Below are positions 44,100 to 55,180 of a stretch of DNA of 64,000 nucleotides, piece after piece. The position numbers and the translations under genes were made by a program. Each line of letters opens with the position of its first letter. The stretch's first letter is position 1. The notes below the pieces were generated by a model. That model was not told where the DNA came from. It saw only the letters and a program-made list of their open reading frames with translations, and ran no database searches. The stretch is from Cobetia amphilecti (lineage in GTDB: Bacteria > Pseudomonadota > Gammaproteobacteria > Pseudomonadales > Halomonadaceae). The stretch lies in assembly GCF_020217465.1 (NCBI RefSeq), contig NZ_CP084115.1:2046001-2110000 (forward strand), read 5' to 3'.

Positions 44100-45175
44100 T
44101 CAGTCGATGCGGCCTTCTTCCACGGCGTGGCAGGCGACCTGACCAGTGTCCGTGGCGATCAGGCGCGGAATCTCCGTACGGCAACGCTGATTGGCATGCG
44201 GACAACGGCCATGGAAGACACAGCCCGAAGGCAGATTGACCGGCGTCGGCACCTCGCCCTCGAGGCGAATGTGGTTGGGTTTGTCATCGTGCAGCCGCGG
44301 GATCGCCGACATCAACGCCTGGGTGTAGGGGTGACGCGGGCGGGCGAAGAGTGAACGGGTGTCCGCCAGCTCGCACAGCGTGCCCAGGTACATGACCGCG
44401 ACGCGGGTGCCGAAGTGCTCGACCACGGCCAGGTCGTGGGTGATGAACAGATACGTCAGGTTGCGTTGCTCTTGCGCCTCCATCATCAGGTTGAGTACCT
44501 GCGCCTGGATCGACACGTCCAGCGCCGAGATCGGCTCATCGGCGACGATGAATTCCGGGTCCACCGCCAGCGCACGGGCGATGGAGATACGCTGACGCTG
44601 GCCACCGGAGAATTCGTGGGCGAAGCGCTTGCCCCAGTCCGGGTCGATGCCCACCGAGCGCATCACCTCCTCGATCTTGTCGCGCACCTCGCCATCCTTG
44701 AGCGTCGGCTGATGGAAGCGCAGCGGCTCCTCCAGCGTCTGCTGGATGGTCATGCGCGGATTCAGCGACGCATAGGGATTCTGGAAGATCATCTGCATGC
44801 GACGGCGGTAGGGCAGCAGGTCCCGCGGGGCCATATTGTCGATGCGGGTGCCGTCAAAACGGACCTCGCCACCACTGGGCTTGAGAAGCCCCATCACCGT
44901 GCGCGCGACCGTCGACTTGCCACAGCCGGATTCCCCGACCACGCACAGCGCCTCACCGCGTTTGACGTCCAGCGTGACGCCATTGATGGCGTGCACGTAT
45001 TCCTGCTTGCGACGCAGGCGTCCCTTCTCGAAGGTCAGCTGCTCGAGAAAGTCGCCGGACAACGAGAAGCGCTTCTCGAGATCACGAATTTCCACCAGGG
45101 TTTCGCCAAGCTCGGCGCTATCCATACGGGGGGAGGCCTGGGAGGAGGACTGAGCTTCCTTCAGAATTGCCGCGC

Positions 45176-45179
<4 letters not shown>
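44100..45179 (-). CDS. dppF: peptide ABC transporter ATP-binding protein (DppF/OppF type)
   Basis: 359-residue ABC ATPase, last gene of the operon. Walker A is GESGCGKST (about residue 82), the Q-loop region MIFQNPYASLNPRMT, the signature HEFSGGQRQRISIARAL, Walker B FIVADEPISALD, and switch His FITHDLAVV. The C-terminal oligopeptide-transporter domain has GCVFHGRCPHANQRC with Cys residues typical of the family. The ~25-residue spacer FLEQLTFEKGRLRRKQEYV after strand 1 is characteristic of DppF-side subunits. The start overlaps the dppD stop by 4 bp. Confidence 0.9.
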
Positions 45180-46228
<1,049 letters not shown>

Positions 46229-46248
46229 TGTCTTGACTCCTCTCGGCT

Positions 46249-47232
46249 TCAGCCCTTGTAGAGACGCGGGTTCATGACATCACGCAGCCAGTCGCCCAGC
46301 AGGTTGATGACCAGGACCAGCACGATCAGCACGCCACCGGGGATCAGCGTGATCCACCAGCTGCCTGACTGCAGATAGTCGAAGCCGGATTTGATCAGTG
46401 ACCCCAGCGACGGCTGGGTCTCCGGCATGCCGAGACCGAGGAAGGACAGCGCCGCCTCCGAGATGATCGCGTTGGCGATCTGCACCGTGGAGATGACGAA
46501 GATCGGCGACAGAGTGTTGGGCAGGATGTGACGGAACATGATGCGACGGGAGCGGAAGCCCATCACCCGTGCGGCATCGACGTATTCCTTGTTCTTCTCC
46601 GCCAGCACCGAGGCGCGGACGGTACGCGCATACTGCGGCCATTCCGCCAGCCCGATGATCAGGATCAACAGGATCAGCGCGTAATCCGAGAAGGCGGCGC
46701 CACCGAAGGTCGCCTTGATGATGGCGCCCACCACGATGGCGACCATCAGGGTCGAGAACGACAACTGGATATCAGCCATGCGCATCAGGAAGGCATCGAT
46801 GCGCCCGCCCAGATAGCCCGCCAGCAGCCCGAAGGTCACACCGAGCAGCGCCTGCAGGATGACCGCGCCGAAGCCGATCAACAGCGACACACGCGTGCCG
46901 TAGAGAATGGTGGAGAGCAGGTCACGTCCCTGGGCATCGGTGCCCAGCAGGAAGGCCGGATCGCCGCCCGCCATCCACGCCGGCGGCAGCTCCGAGTTCA
47001 TGATGTCGATGCTGGCCAGGTCATAGGGGTCAGCCGGGGCAATCCACGGCGCGAGGAAGGCCCCGAGCACCATGGCGATGAACACCAGCAGACAGGCCTG
47101 AGCCATCCAGTCGCGCTTGAAGCTGTAGACCAGATAGGACTCGCGGAAACGCTGCCAACGGCCGGGGACCACGATGGAGCTGGTCTTCGGGGTGACGGGC
47201 GCGTTGCTCGATTGGGTATTGGATTGGCTCAT
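46249..47232 (-). CDS. dppC: peptide ABC transporter permease (DppC type)
   Basis: 327-residue inner-membrane permease with an N-terminal DppC extension, six predicted membrane helices and the EAA loop EYVDAARVMGFRSRRIMFRHILPN that docks the ATPases. LLGTDAQGRDLLSTILYGTRVSL is a characteristic DppC segment. The start ATG 47232 (MSQSNTQ) overlaps the dppB stop (ATGA); the longer open frame upstream lies inside dppB. Confidence 0.9.
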   Translation of the reverse strand: MSQSNTQSSNAPVTPKTSSIVVPGRWQRFRESYLVYSFKRDWMAQACLLVFIAMVLGAFLAPWIAPADPYDLASIDIMNSELPPAWMAGGDPAFLLGTDAQGRDLLSTILYGTRVSLLIGFGAVILQALLGVTFGLLAGYLGGRIDAFLMRMADIQLSFSTLMVAIVVGAIIKATFGGAAFSDYALILLILIIGLAEWPQYARTVRASVLAEKNKEYVDAARVMGFRSRRIMFRHILPNTLSPIFVISTVQIANAIISEAALSFLGLGMPETQPSLGSLIKSGFDYLQSGSWWITLIPGGVLIVLVLVINLLGDWLRDVMNPRLYKG

Positions 47233-48275
47233 GCCGGTTTCCCCGCAAGCTTGACGGTGGGGTTGACCAGTCCGTAGATCAGATCGACGAGAGTGTTGGT
47301 GATCACGAAGATCACGCCGACCATCATCAGGTAGGCCACGATCAGCGGGATGTCGGAGCGGGTGATGGCCTCGAGGAACATCAGCCCCATGCCCGGCCAC
47401 TGGAAGACGGTCTCGGTCAGGATGGTGTAGGCGACCATGGTACCGATCTGCACGCCGCCGACGGTGATCACCGGCAGCATGGTGTTCTTCAGTGCGTGCA
47501 GGAAGTAGATACGCTTGAGGCCGATGCCCTTGGCGCGCGCGAACTTGATGTAGTCCGACTGCAGCACTTCCATCATCTCGGCACGAATCAGGCGGATGAA
47601 CAGCGGCAGCATGATCGAGGCCAGCGAGATGGCCGGCAGCACCAGGTGCCAGAGGCCATCGGCGGTGAAGAAGCCGCTCGACCAGGTGCCCGCGACGTGT
47701 ACCAGCTCACCACGTCCGTAGGAGGGCATACCGCCATCGGTGGACAGCATGCCGTTCAGGACACTGCCCCAGGTGGTGTCGCTGGGGAACCAGTCCACCG
47801 TCACGCCGATCGCGAACAGCTGGATCAACACGATGGCGGTCAGGAAGACCGGCACCGAGATACCGATGATCGAGGTACCCATGAACAGGCGTGACAGCCA
47901 GTTGCGCGGGCGAATCGCCGCGAACACCCCGATGGGCGCCGAGAGCAGGATGATGATCAGGCTCGAGGCCATCACCAGTTCCAGCGTGGCGGGCAGGTGC
48001 TTGAGAATCACCTCGGTCGCCGGCTGCTTGTAGAAATACGAGTTGCCGAGATCGCCCTGCAGGGCATTGCCGGCAAAACGCAGATATTGGGTGATGAAGG
48101 GGTCGTTGAGGCCCATTTCATCGCGCATGACTTCACGCTGGGCTTCCGACACGGCCTGGCCGGTCATCTCGCGCAGCGGGTCGCCCAGGTTGTCCTGGAT
48201 GGCGAAGCTGATGATGCTGATCACGAACATGACCAGTACGGCGTGCATCAGGCGTTTGATCAGAAAGGCAATCAT
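47229..48275 (-). CDS. dppB: peptide ABC transporter permease (DppB type)
   Basis: 348-residue permease beginning MIAFLIKRLMHAVLVMFVISIISF, the DppB opening helix, with DNLGDPLREMTGQ and five further membrane segments. The EAA loop is DYIKFARAKGIGLKRIYFLHALKN. An insertion of about 40 residues in the central periplasmic loop (TVDWFPSDTTWGSVLNG) is longer than in E. coli DppB. First of four tightly coupled genes; separated from the binding-protein gene by 323 bp with a long inverted repeat. Confidence 0.9.
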   Translation of the reverse strand: MIAFLIKRLMHAVLVMFVISIISFAIQDNLGDPLREMTGQAVSEAQREVMRDEMGLNDPFITQYLRFAGNALQGDLGNSYFYKQPATEVILKHLPATLELVMASSLIIILLSAPIGVFAAIRPRNWLSRLFMGTSIIGISVPVFLTAIVLIQLFAIGVTVDWFPSDTTWGSVLNGMLSTDGGMPSYGRGELVHVAGTWSSGFFTADGLWHLVLPAISLASIMLPLFIRLIRAEMMEVLQSDYIKFARAKGIGLKRIYFLHALKNTMLPVITVGGVQIGTMVAYTILTETVFQWPGMGLMFLEAITRSDIPLIVAYLMMVGVIFVITNTLVDLIYGLVNPTVKLAGKPA

Positions 48276-48598
48276 GGATCGCCACCTTCCTCGTGAACAT
48301 CACGGTCTCGCGCGTGTCGGCCCTATCCATGCTGGCCGATCACGCTGGGTGTCAGGTATCCCGCCTGTCGCTGGCCTGCCATCGGGCACAGGCTCCCCAA
48401 CCCATCACCGACAGGCGATGGCGAGGAAAACGACAGGCGGGGGTAAGTCGTCGCGTTCAGGTCAGCAGGGCAACCAGAGAGTTCGCTTAGGCTATCTCCG
48501 GTTGCCTGACTTGCCTGTCGCGAGGGGTGCGTGGCCAGGAACATGGCGCTGAACGATGCAAGGCGGTTCAGTGCCTGTCCCTCACTCACGCGGCGGGA
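48276..48598 (-). other. dppA-dppB spacer with long-range inverted repeat
   Basis: CCCGCCTGTCG (48360-48370) and CGACAGGCGGG (48431-48441) are perfect 11-bp complements 60 nt apart, and CGACAGGCG also occurs at 48409-48417. In the dpp transcript this can form a large hairpin, which could protect the abundant binding-protein mRNA and reduce read-through. No gene is present. Confidence 0.6.
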
Positions 48599-50194
48599 TC
48601 ACTCCTGGTCGATGACCAGATCCCCCAGGTACGGGAAGTTCATCACGTTCAGCACCGGCTCGATGTTGACGCCATCACGCGCCCCCCAGGCCAGGTTCTG
48701 CCAGTGCAGCGGCACGAAACCGGCATCGTCGTAGACGGCTTTCTCGGCGGCCTGCAGCATCTTGGCGCGCTTCTCGGTGTCGGTCTCCAGGTTGGCCTCG
48801 GTGACCATCTTGTCGACGTCCGGATTGCAGTAGTTGCCGGAGTTGTACTGACCGACACCGCTGTCGGCATCCGGGCAGAAGGTCAGGAATTCGAAGAAGT
48901 TGGCACTGTCTTCGGTGTCCGAGTGCCAACCGATCATCATCATGTCGGCCGCGCGCGCATCATATTCCGGCCAGTACTGGGCCTTGGGCAGGGTCTTCAG
49001 ATCCACCGTGATGTTGATCCTGGCCAGCATCGAGGCCACGGCCTGGGCGATCTTGGCGTCGTTCACATAGCGGTTGTTGGGCGCCATCATGCTGATCTCG
49101 AAGCCATCCTCGTAGCCGGCTTCCTTCATCAGCTCCTTGGCCTTGGCCACGTCATAGCGCGGGGTCAGCTCGGGGTTGTGGCCCTGATAGCCATCCGGTG
49201 ACATCTGGGCAGCGGGGGTCGCGAAGCCTTTCATCAGCTTCTGGGCGATGCCTTCCTGATTGATGGCGTAGTTGACGGCCTGACGGACACGCTTGTCCTT
49301 GAAGGCTTCGACACGCTCCTGGTTCATCTGGAAGGTGATGATGCGGGTGCCGCCCATCTCGACCAGATGCACGCCGTCCTGCTTGCGAATGCGCTCCAGA
49401 TCGGTCGGCGGTACCGGCGCGATGAAGTCCATGTCGCCGGAGAGCAGCGCCGCGACACGCGTGGCGTTTTCCTTGATCGGTGTCAGCACGATGTCATCGA
49501 CGTTACCCGGGGATTCGGTATCCCAGTAATCCTCGAAGCGCTCGAAACTGATCTTCACGCCCTGCTGACGGTCCGCGACCTTGTAGGGGCCGGTGCCGGA
49601 CTCGTTGCGTGAGGCGAAGGTGTTGGCCGCCTTGGCGATCTCATCCTTGGCCTTGCCGTCTTCGGTCTCACCGGAATAGAACGCGCTGTCCATCGGGAAG
49701 ATGTAGGTGGCGGCATTCAGCACCAGCGGGAATGGCTTGTCGGTCACCAGGTTCACGGTGTAGTCATCGACTGCCTTGACGTCGGTGAACGGCGCGAAGA
49801 TGGCCTTGAAGTCGGAACTCTTCTTGAGGCGCTCGATGGTCCAGACCACATCCTTGGCGGAGAAGTCATTGCCGGAGTGGAACTTGACGCCTTCGCGCAG
49901 ATGGAAGCGCATGGTGTTGTCATCGACACGCTCCCAGCTCTTGGCCAGGCGGCCATCGAAGCCGAGGTCCTTGTTCCAGCGAATCAGCGGGTCGTAGACC
50001 ATGTGCGACAGCTGCAGGGTGCCGCCGGAGAGCTGCTCGTGGATATCGAGGGTCACGGGGTCAGCGTCGTAGGCCATGCGCAGGGTGACGTCTTCGGCCA
50101 TTGCCGGAGCCGCCATGGCCAATGTCGCGCTGCCGATCAGCGCACACAGGGTCTTCTTGGGCAAGAAAGACTGGAGGGCATTCTGACGGGTCAT
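48599..50194 (-). CDS. dppA: peptide ABC transporter periplasmic substrate-binding protein
   Basis: 531-residue cluster-C solute-binding protein of the dipeptide/nickel family. Start ATG 50194 (MTRQNALQSF) has AAGGG six bases upstream. Signal peptide about 1-33 (ends PAMA, then EDVTLRMAYDADP). Family segments include SWERVDDNTMRFHLREGVKFHSGNDFSAKDV and DKRVRQAVNYAINQEGIAQ. Dipeptides are the likeliest ligand from the operon and the downstream pepQ, but specificity (peptide, glutathione, opine) cannot be read by eye. First gene of the five-gene minus-strand operon. Confidence 0.87.
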   Translation of the reverse strand: MTRQNALQSFLPKKTLCALIGSATLAMAAPAMAEDVTLRMAYDADPVTLDIHEQLSGGTLQLSHMVYDPLIRWNKDLGFDGRLAKSWERVDDNTMRFHLREGVKFHSGNDFSAKDVVWTIERLKKSSDFKAIFAPFTDVKAVDDYTVNLVTDKPFPLVLNAATYIFPMDSAFYSGETEDGKAKDEIAKAANTFASRNESGTGPYKVADRQQGVKISFERFEDYWDTESPGNVDDIVLTPIKENATRVAALLSGDMDFIAPVPPTDLERIRKQDGVHLVEMGGTRIITFQMNQERVEAFKDKRVRQAVNYAINQEGIAQKLMKGFATPAAQMSPDGYQGHNPELTPRYDVAKAKELMKEAGYEDGFEISMMAPNNRYVNDAKIAQAVASMLARINITVDLKTLPKAQYWPEYDARAADMMMIGWHSDTEDSANFFEFLTFCPDADSGVGQYNSGNYCNPDVDKMVTEANLETDTEKRAKMLQAAEKAVYDDAGFVPLHWQNLAWGARDGVNIEPVLNVMNFPYLGDLVIDQE

Positions 50195-51211
50195 GAGCAT
50201 CCCTTTGCTTGTGTAGTTTGATTGTTGTTGTGGCGATCCTGCGCGGCTGTCGAGACAGACACGCAGGATGCGTTCTAACAGTAGAGAGTCACTTGGTCGC
50301 GGGACAATCGAAATGTTGAGTAGCCGGATGCAGGTGGTGAATAGCCTTTTCCTGACCACGCAACGTCATCCAGGCTGGTGCAGGGCGCGAGATCGATGAA
50401 GCGACGCCCCGGATGTCACACGGCGTCGCCATTAGTCACCTCAATAACGCTGCGAGCTACGCGCACTTCCTCTCAGGGCAATACGGAGCGATTCAGCACT
50501 GCCATATGCTGGGCAAGCCACCGTGACACTGGACTGTCTCGCTCACGCTGCAAGCCCTCATGACAAGAAAATACCAATAGAATCAATCACCTGATACAGA
50601 TGCAATAATCGAGGCCTTGCAAGTTTTTGGAACGCGGTGTGGCGGTTGTGTGTATCAGTTCCGCCAGCCGACAGCGCCTGATTGAGAGACATTGCGTACG
50701 CTGAATACCGCCAATCCGACTTCACGCCACCTGGCGATAAACAGACACCATCAGCGGCAGAAAAGCCGACAGGATAGGCGGTGATTTTCCAATGCGTGCA
50801 GTCTCTGCACTTGATTGGTGCGCATGGCGCTCTGCGACCAAAGTTGCGCCTCAGAGGCCCTCCACGAAGGCCTGCAAGGTCGATACTGCGCAGTAAAATT
50901 CCCGAACGCTGCGCTGAAAACACGTGAAAGACTTTCCAGTGCTGGTGACTGCCAGGCTTGATTCCATTCAATAGACGCCAAACCCTAGGTGATCAGAACC
51001 GACGAAGGGTTGCCGAGGAGGCAAGCAAGGATATTGCAAAAAGGGACAGTAAAAGGGAGGGTCATAAAGAGCAGAAAGCAGACCCAGTTCGGCGCGATCG
51101 CGCACGGGAGGCCTGAAACGCGACGCGCCTCCCGAGTGGGAGGCGCGTTGGAGGGCGCTGATGTTGCTACCGGCATCCTGCAGCACCGGCAGCTTGATCA
51201 GGTCGGCCTGA
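50195..51211. other. 1-kb region without a supported gene, lower GC
   Basis: About 1 kb between dppA and the carbonic anhydrase gene, visibly less GC-rich than the flanks. It holds the dpp promoter region (right of 50195), a GTGCAG-TCT-CTGCAC palindrome (50796-50810) and the carbonic anhydrase terminator (51123-51148). An open frame on the minus strand at 50558-50971 (137 codons) has no ribosome site, no recognisable family and atypical codon use, so it is not called as a gene. It could be decayed insertion DNA. Confidence 0.5.
51123..51148 (-). terminator. carbonic anhydrase gene terminator
   Basis: Perfect 11-bp arms ACGCGCCTCCC and GGGAGGCGCGT around GAGT, 64 bp past the stop. Weak T-run on the minus strand. 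Confidence 0.7.
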
Positions 51212-51865
51212 TCAGTCCTGCTGCGGCAAAGGCTCGATGCGGTCCACACGATACAGCTGCGGCACCTGTGACAGGTTGCTGATGGTGCAATCGAGGTTGT
51301 TCACTCGACCATCGGACAGGCCGTAGACCCAGCCGTGCACTTCCAGCTTCTGACCGCGCTCCCAGGCACGCTGCAGGATCTTGGTTCTGGCCAGGTTCTG
51401 CACCTGAGAGCGGACATTGAGTTCACACATGCGGTCGACCTGCTCATCCAGCGGCAGGTGCTTGAGCTCGTCATAGTGCAGGTTGTAGAGCTCACGCAGG
51501 GTGTGCAGCCAGTAGTCGACCATGCCATTGTCACCGCCGGTGATCGAGGCGCGCACGCCACCACAACCGTAATGGCCGACGATCATGATGTGCTCGACCT
51601 TCAGGACATCGACAGCGTACTGGATCACCGACAACGCGTTCATGTCGTTGTAGTGGATCAGGTTGGCGACATTACGATGAACGAAGACTTCGCCGGGCGG
51701 CAGGTCGATGATCTGGTTGGCCGGTACGCGGGAATCCGAGCAGCCGATCCACAGAAAGTCAGGATTCTGCTGGTCCGAGAGGCGCTTGAAGAACTCAGGG
51801 TCGCGCTCGGTCATGGATTCAGCCCAGACCTTGTTTTGCTCAAGCAGCTTTTCGATATTGCTCAT
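51212..51865 (-). CDS. can: beta-class carbonic anhydrase
   Basis: 217-residue Zn enzyme interconverting CO2 and bicarbonate, Can (YadF) type. The Zn ligands are visible: Cys in WIGCSDSRVPANQI (Cys with Asp-Arg dyad, about residue 42) and His/Cys in IVGHYGCGGVRASI (about 98 and 101). MSNIEKLLEQNKVWAESM and VHRNVANLI are typical for the E. coli Can group, including the allosteric VGHYGCGG context. ATG 51865 is preferred by alignment; no strong ribosome site. Monocistronic, divergent from gor by 397 bp. Confidence 0.95.
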   Translation of the reverse strand: MSNIEKLLEQNKVWAESMTERDPEFFKRLSDQQNPDFLWIGCSDSRVPANQIIDLPPGEVFVHRNVANLIHYNDMNALSVIQYAVDVLKVEHIMIVGHYGCGGVRASITGGDNGMVDYWLHTLRELYNLHYDELKHLPLDEQVDRMCELNVRSQVQNLARTKILQRAWERGQKLEVHGWVYGLSDGRVNNLDCTISNLSQVPQLYRVDRIEPLPQQD

Positions 51866-52262
51866 GGCAGGGAGACCACTTTTCAAATGACGGGGGCAGG
51901 GGACGGTTGTCGCACAGGGGCGTTGGCCGTGGTGCCTCTCGGGCGCAGAGCCTCTTGGCTCAGGCCAACAGACAGGCATTCACGGCAGCGTCAGGCAAGA
52001 CGTCAGAGCGCTAATGCTACGAGCGACAGTGTTACGAGCAACAATGTTACGCGCCCGCAGATCGCTTCGCCAATGACGGTGCTAGCCCCTGTGCCAGCAC
52101 GTTGTAACTTTTGTCTAACATGCTTGTAGGACATATTTACCGTGTCAGAGGCCACAGGGTCAACCTGAAGGCCGATACGCGGGTAACCGTGCCCAGCGAC
52201 ACGGGACTCCCGAGGCCGCGCGAGTCCTGATACCATGTGGCCAATTCATCAAGGAGATTCCC
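51866..52262. other. divergent intergenic region can / gor
   Basis: 397 bp between the divergent starts of can and gor. It contains the 15-bp array at 52007-52051 and an AT-richer stretch around 52100-52145 that may hold promoters. No gene is supported. Confidence 0.5.
52007..52051. repeat. 15-bp degenerate array (3 copies)
   Basis: agcgctaatgctacg / agcgacagtgttacg / agcaacaatgttacg at 52007, 52022 and 52037. Unlike most arrays here it lies between two divergent starts. Confidence 0.7.
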
Positions 52263-53651
52263 GTGACCGATCAGACCCATCAGCCTGCGACAGGCCAGTT
52301 TGACTTCGACCTGTTCGTCATTGGTGCCGGCTCCGGCGGCGTTCGCGCTGCCCGGACCGCCGCCGCGACCGGCGCCCGCGTTGCCGTGGCAGAAGACCGC
52401 TACCTCGGCGGTACCTGTGTCAATGTCGGTTGCGTGCCCAAGAAGCTCTACTCCTACGCTGCCCACTATCATGACTCCTTCAAGGACAGCGCCGGCTTCG
52501 GTTGGGATCTGGGCGACGCCCCGCGCTTTGACTGGGCGACCCTGCGTGATCGCAAGACCGCCGAGATCTCTCGTCTGAACGGCATCTATCGCAATCTACT
52601 CAACAATTCCGGCGCCACGCTGATCGAAGGCCGTGCCAGCATCGCCGATGCCAACACCGTCGTCGTCAATGGCGAGCGCCACACCGCGGCCAAGATTCTG
52701 GTCGCCACCGGTGGCTGGCCGTTCCTGCCGGACTTCCCGGGTCGTGAACATGCGCTGGATTCCAACCGCATCTTCGATCTGGAAAGCTTCCCGAAGCGCT
52801 TCTTCGTCATCGGTGGCGGCTATATCGCCGTCGAGTTCGCCAGCATCTTCAATGGTCTGGGTGCCGAGACGCATCTGAGCTATCGCGGCGACCTGTTCCT
52901 GCGCGGCTTCGACAACGAAGTGCGTGAGTTCACGCGTGACGAGATGGCCAAGAAGGGCGTCAACCTGCACTTCAACACCACGGTCGAGTCCATCGACAAG
53001 CAGGGCGACGTCTACAGCGTGCGCCTGAGCGATGGCCAGGTGCTGGAAGTGGATTGCATCCTCGCCGCCACCGGTCGCAAGCCGAACATCGAAGGCCTGG
53101 GGCTGGAGAATGTCGATGTGGCGCTGAATGTCGATGGCACCGTGCGCGTCAACGAGCGCTTCGAGACCACCACCCCGTCCATCCTCGCGCTGGGCGACAT
53201 CATCGGCGGTCCGGAACTGACGCCGGTGGCGCTTGAAGAAGCCATGCACCTGGTGCGTGCGCACTTCGGCGATGGCGTCGTGGGTGGTCTGGACTACGAC
53301 AGCATCGCGACAGCGGTCTTCTGTCATCCGAACATCGGTACCGTCGGCCTCAGCGAGGAAGCGGCGCGCGAGAAGTTCGACAGCATCCGCGTCTACACCG
53401 CTGACTTCCGTCCGCTCAAGCACACCCTGTCCGGCAGCGATGAGCGCAGCCTGATGAAGCTGATCGTCGATGACGCCAGCGACAAGGTCGTCGGCGTGCA
53501 CATGGTCGGTGATGAAGCCGGTGAGATCATGCAGGGCATCGGCATCGCCGTGCGTGCCGGCCTGACCAAGGCCGACTTCGACCTGACCGTGGGCATTCAC
53601 CCGACGGCAGCGGAAGAGTTCGTCACCATGCGCAGTGTCACACGCACCTGA
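52263..53651 (+). CDS. gor: glutathione-disulfide reductase
   Basis: 462-residue FAD-dependent NADPH:glutathione-disulfide reductase. FAD motif [18 protein letters not shown], redox disulfide [14 protein letters not shown] (about residues 52-57), second Rossmann [32 protein letters not shown] and the C-terminal [11 protein letters not shown] with the catalytic His-Glu pair are intact. Arg in the [13 protein letters not shown] segment suits NADPH. GTG 52263 has AAGGAG six bases upstream. Single gene with its own terminator; it adds to an antioxidant set with sodB and msrA elsewhere in the window. Confidence 0.95.
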   Translation: MTDQTHQPATGQFDFDLFVIGAGSGGVRAARTAAATGARVAVAEDRYLGGTCVNVGCVPKKLYSYAAHYHDSFKDSAGFGWDLGDAPRFDWATLRDRKTAEISRLNGIYRNLLNNSGATLIEGRASIADANTVVVNGERHTAAKILVATGGWPFLPDFPGREHALDSNRIFDLESFPKRFFVIGGGYIAVEFASIFNGLGAETHLSYRGDLFLRGFDNEVREFTRDEMAKKGVNLHFNTTVESIDKQGDVYSVRLSDGQVLEVDCILAATGRKPNIEGLGLENVDVALNVDGTVRVNERFETTTPSILALGDIIGGPELTPVALEEAMHLVRAHFGDGVVGGLDYDSIATAVFCHPNIGTVGLSEEAAREKFDSIRVYTADFRPLKHTLSGSDERSLMKLIVDDASDKVVGVHMVGDEAGEIMQGIGIAVRAGLTKADFDLTVGIHPTAAEEFVTMRSVTRT

Positions 53652-53670
53652 CAAGCCAGTCGCGAAGACG

Positions 53671-53731
53671 GCTCGTCGAAATGACTGAGCTTCGAAAAGA
53701 CTGAACGTCGAAACAGAACGTCGAAAACAGA
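53671..53731. repeat. 15-16-bp degenerate array (4 copies)
   Basis: gctcgtcgaaatgact / gagcttcgaaaagact / gaacgtcgaaacaga / acgtcgaaaacaga between the gor stop and its terminator. Confidence 0.7.
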
Positions 53732-53763
53732 ACGCCCCACGGCCTTGCCGTGGGGCGTTTTTG
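53731..53763 (+). terminator. gor terminator
   Basis: AACGCCCCACGGC and GCCGTGGGGCGTT pair around a 3-nt loop and are followed by TTTT. Confidence 0.93.
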
Positions 53764-54180
53764 CATGCGTCTTCTGCGTGCTCCCAGGCGTAAATCAACT
53801 GCGAAAGGGGAGTCATGGTTACTGAGTAACGGTGCAGGTTACACAGTCAACAGCAGCGACTATCTGAATCCGCGCTGAAAGTTGCACGCAATGAGGAAGC
53901 GGCAATTCTCGTCTGGCGGGGGACAAGTCGCTGTCTGCGCAGTTCACTGCCAACACCTACACCTTTCGTAGCATAAAGCATGACAAGCTGGTACTCGCGC
54001 ACTTCAGCTATGCTAGTCTCAGTGCAGCGTTATGCACCTCAAATTACTGAAATATCAGCCATGTGGCAGTGGATAAGCCTGAAAATCGGCCTGTTTCACA
54101 CGCGATACAAGCAAGGGTCTGGCCGGTATCGAGGTGCACGACGGCAAGACCAATAACAAGCCAGCAAAGGGAGTTTCAAC

Positions 54181-55170
54181 ATGACCATGATCAAGAAGTC
54201 GCTGACAGCGGCGGTCGCGACCGCAGGTCTTGGCCTGATGGGGATCTCCGGAGGCGCCAGCGCCGCCGAGCAGACCTTCGTAACCATCGGCACCGGCGGT
54301 GTAACAGGCGTTTACTATCCGGCTGGTGGTGCAATCTGCCGCTTGGTCAACCGTGGCAAGGCCGAACACGGCATTCGCTGCAGCGTCGAGTCCACGGGCG
54401 GCTCCGGCTACAACCTGAACAGCATCCGTACCGGCGAGCTGGACATGGGCGTTGCCCAGTCTGACGCGCATTACAATGCCTATGAAGGCAAGGGCGATTT
54501 CGAAGACTTCGGCCCGAACAAGGACCTGCGTTCACTGTTCTCCCTGCACCCGGAACCGTTCACCGTCGTCGCCCGCAAGGACAGCGGCGTGACCGAGTTC
54601 GACCAGCTGGAAGGCAAGCGCATGAACATCGGCAACCCGGGTTCCGGTCAGCGCTCGACCATCGACACTCTGCTGTCCTCGCAGGACAAGGACACCAGCG
54701 TGTATTCCGTGGCCTCCGAGCTCAAGGCCTCCGAGATGTCTTCCGCACTGTGTGACAACAAGATCGACGGTTACGTCTACGTCGTGGGTCACCCGTCCGG
54801 TTCCATCAAGGAAGCGACCACCACCTGTGACGCCAACATCGTCAATGTCACCGGCGATGCCGTCACCAAGCTGGTCGAAGAGAAGCCTTACTTCTCCGTC
54901 GCGACCATCCCGGGTGGCATGTACCGCGGCAACGATGACGACGTGACCACCTTCGGTGTCCGCGCAACCATCGTCTCCAGTGCCGAAGTCGAAGACCGCG
55001 TCGCCTACGAAGTGGTCAAGGCCGTGTTCGACAACTTCGATCAGTTCCAGCGCCTGCACCCGGCGTTCCAGGTGCTGAAGAAGGAAGAGATGGTCAATGC
55101 TTCCCTGACGGCGCCGCTGCACGATGGCGCCAAGCAGTACTACAAGGAAGCTGGCCTGCTGAGCGAGTGA
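54181..55170 (+). CDS. TAXI-family TRAP transporter solute-binding protein
   Basis: 329-residue periplasmic receptor. Signal peptide about 1-29 (ends GGASAA). The TAXI hallmark is VTIGTGGVTGVYYPAGGAICRLVN, followed by CSVESTGGSGYNLNSIRTGELDMGVAQSDAHYNAY; these bind small acids such as glutamate or other carboxylates in characterised members, but the ligand here is unknown. ATG 54181 has AAAGGGAG upstream. The fused permease gene follows after 519 bp containing two hairpins and a tandem array, probably one transcription unit with more receptor than permease message. Confidence 0.92.
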   Translation: MTMIKKSLTAAVATAGLGLMGISGGASAAEQTFVTIGTGGVTGVYYPAGGAICRLVNRGKAEHGIRCSVESTGGSGYNLNSIRTGELDMGVAQSDAHYNAYEGKGDFEDFGPNKDLRSLFSLHPEPFTVVARKDSGVTEFDQLEGKRMNIGNPGSGQRSTIDTLLSSQDKDTSVYSVASELKASEMSSALCDNKIDGYVYVVGHPSGSIKEATTTCDANIVNVTGDAVTKLVEEKPYFSVATIPGGMYRGNDDDVTTFGVRATIVSSAEVEDRVAYEVVKAVFDNFDQFQRLHPAFQVLKKEEMVNASLTAPLHDGAKQYYKEAGLLSE

Positions 55171-55180
55171 TATGCCCTGC

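Larger units (their letters stand above)
53652..54180. other. intergenic region between gor and the TAXI binding protein
   Basis: 529 bp with the gor array (53671-53731), the gor terminator (53731-53763) and about 400 bp of upstream region for the TRAP genes. No gene or firm promoter was seen. Confidence 0.5.

Noticed and set aside
50558-50971. 137-codon minus-strand frame in the 1-kb gap
   Set aside because: No ribosome site, no recognisable motif, composition unlike neighbouring genes; kept only as an observation about the gap.
52596-53816. A 406-codon minus-strand frame overlapping glutathione reductase
   Set aside because: gor on the plus strand has the complete redox and FAD motifs; the reverse frame has none.
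53975-54020. Possible promoter of the TAXI-TRAP genes (ATGACA ... TATGCT)
   Set aside because: The 23-bp spacer is too long for a credible sigma-70 site.
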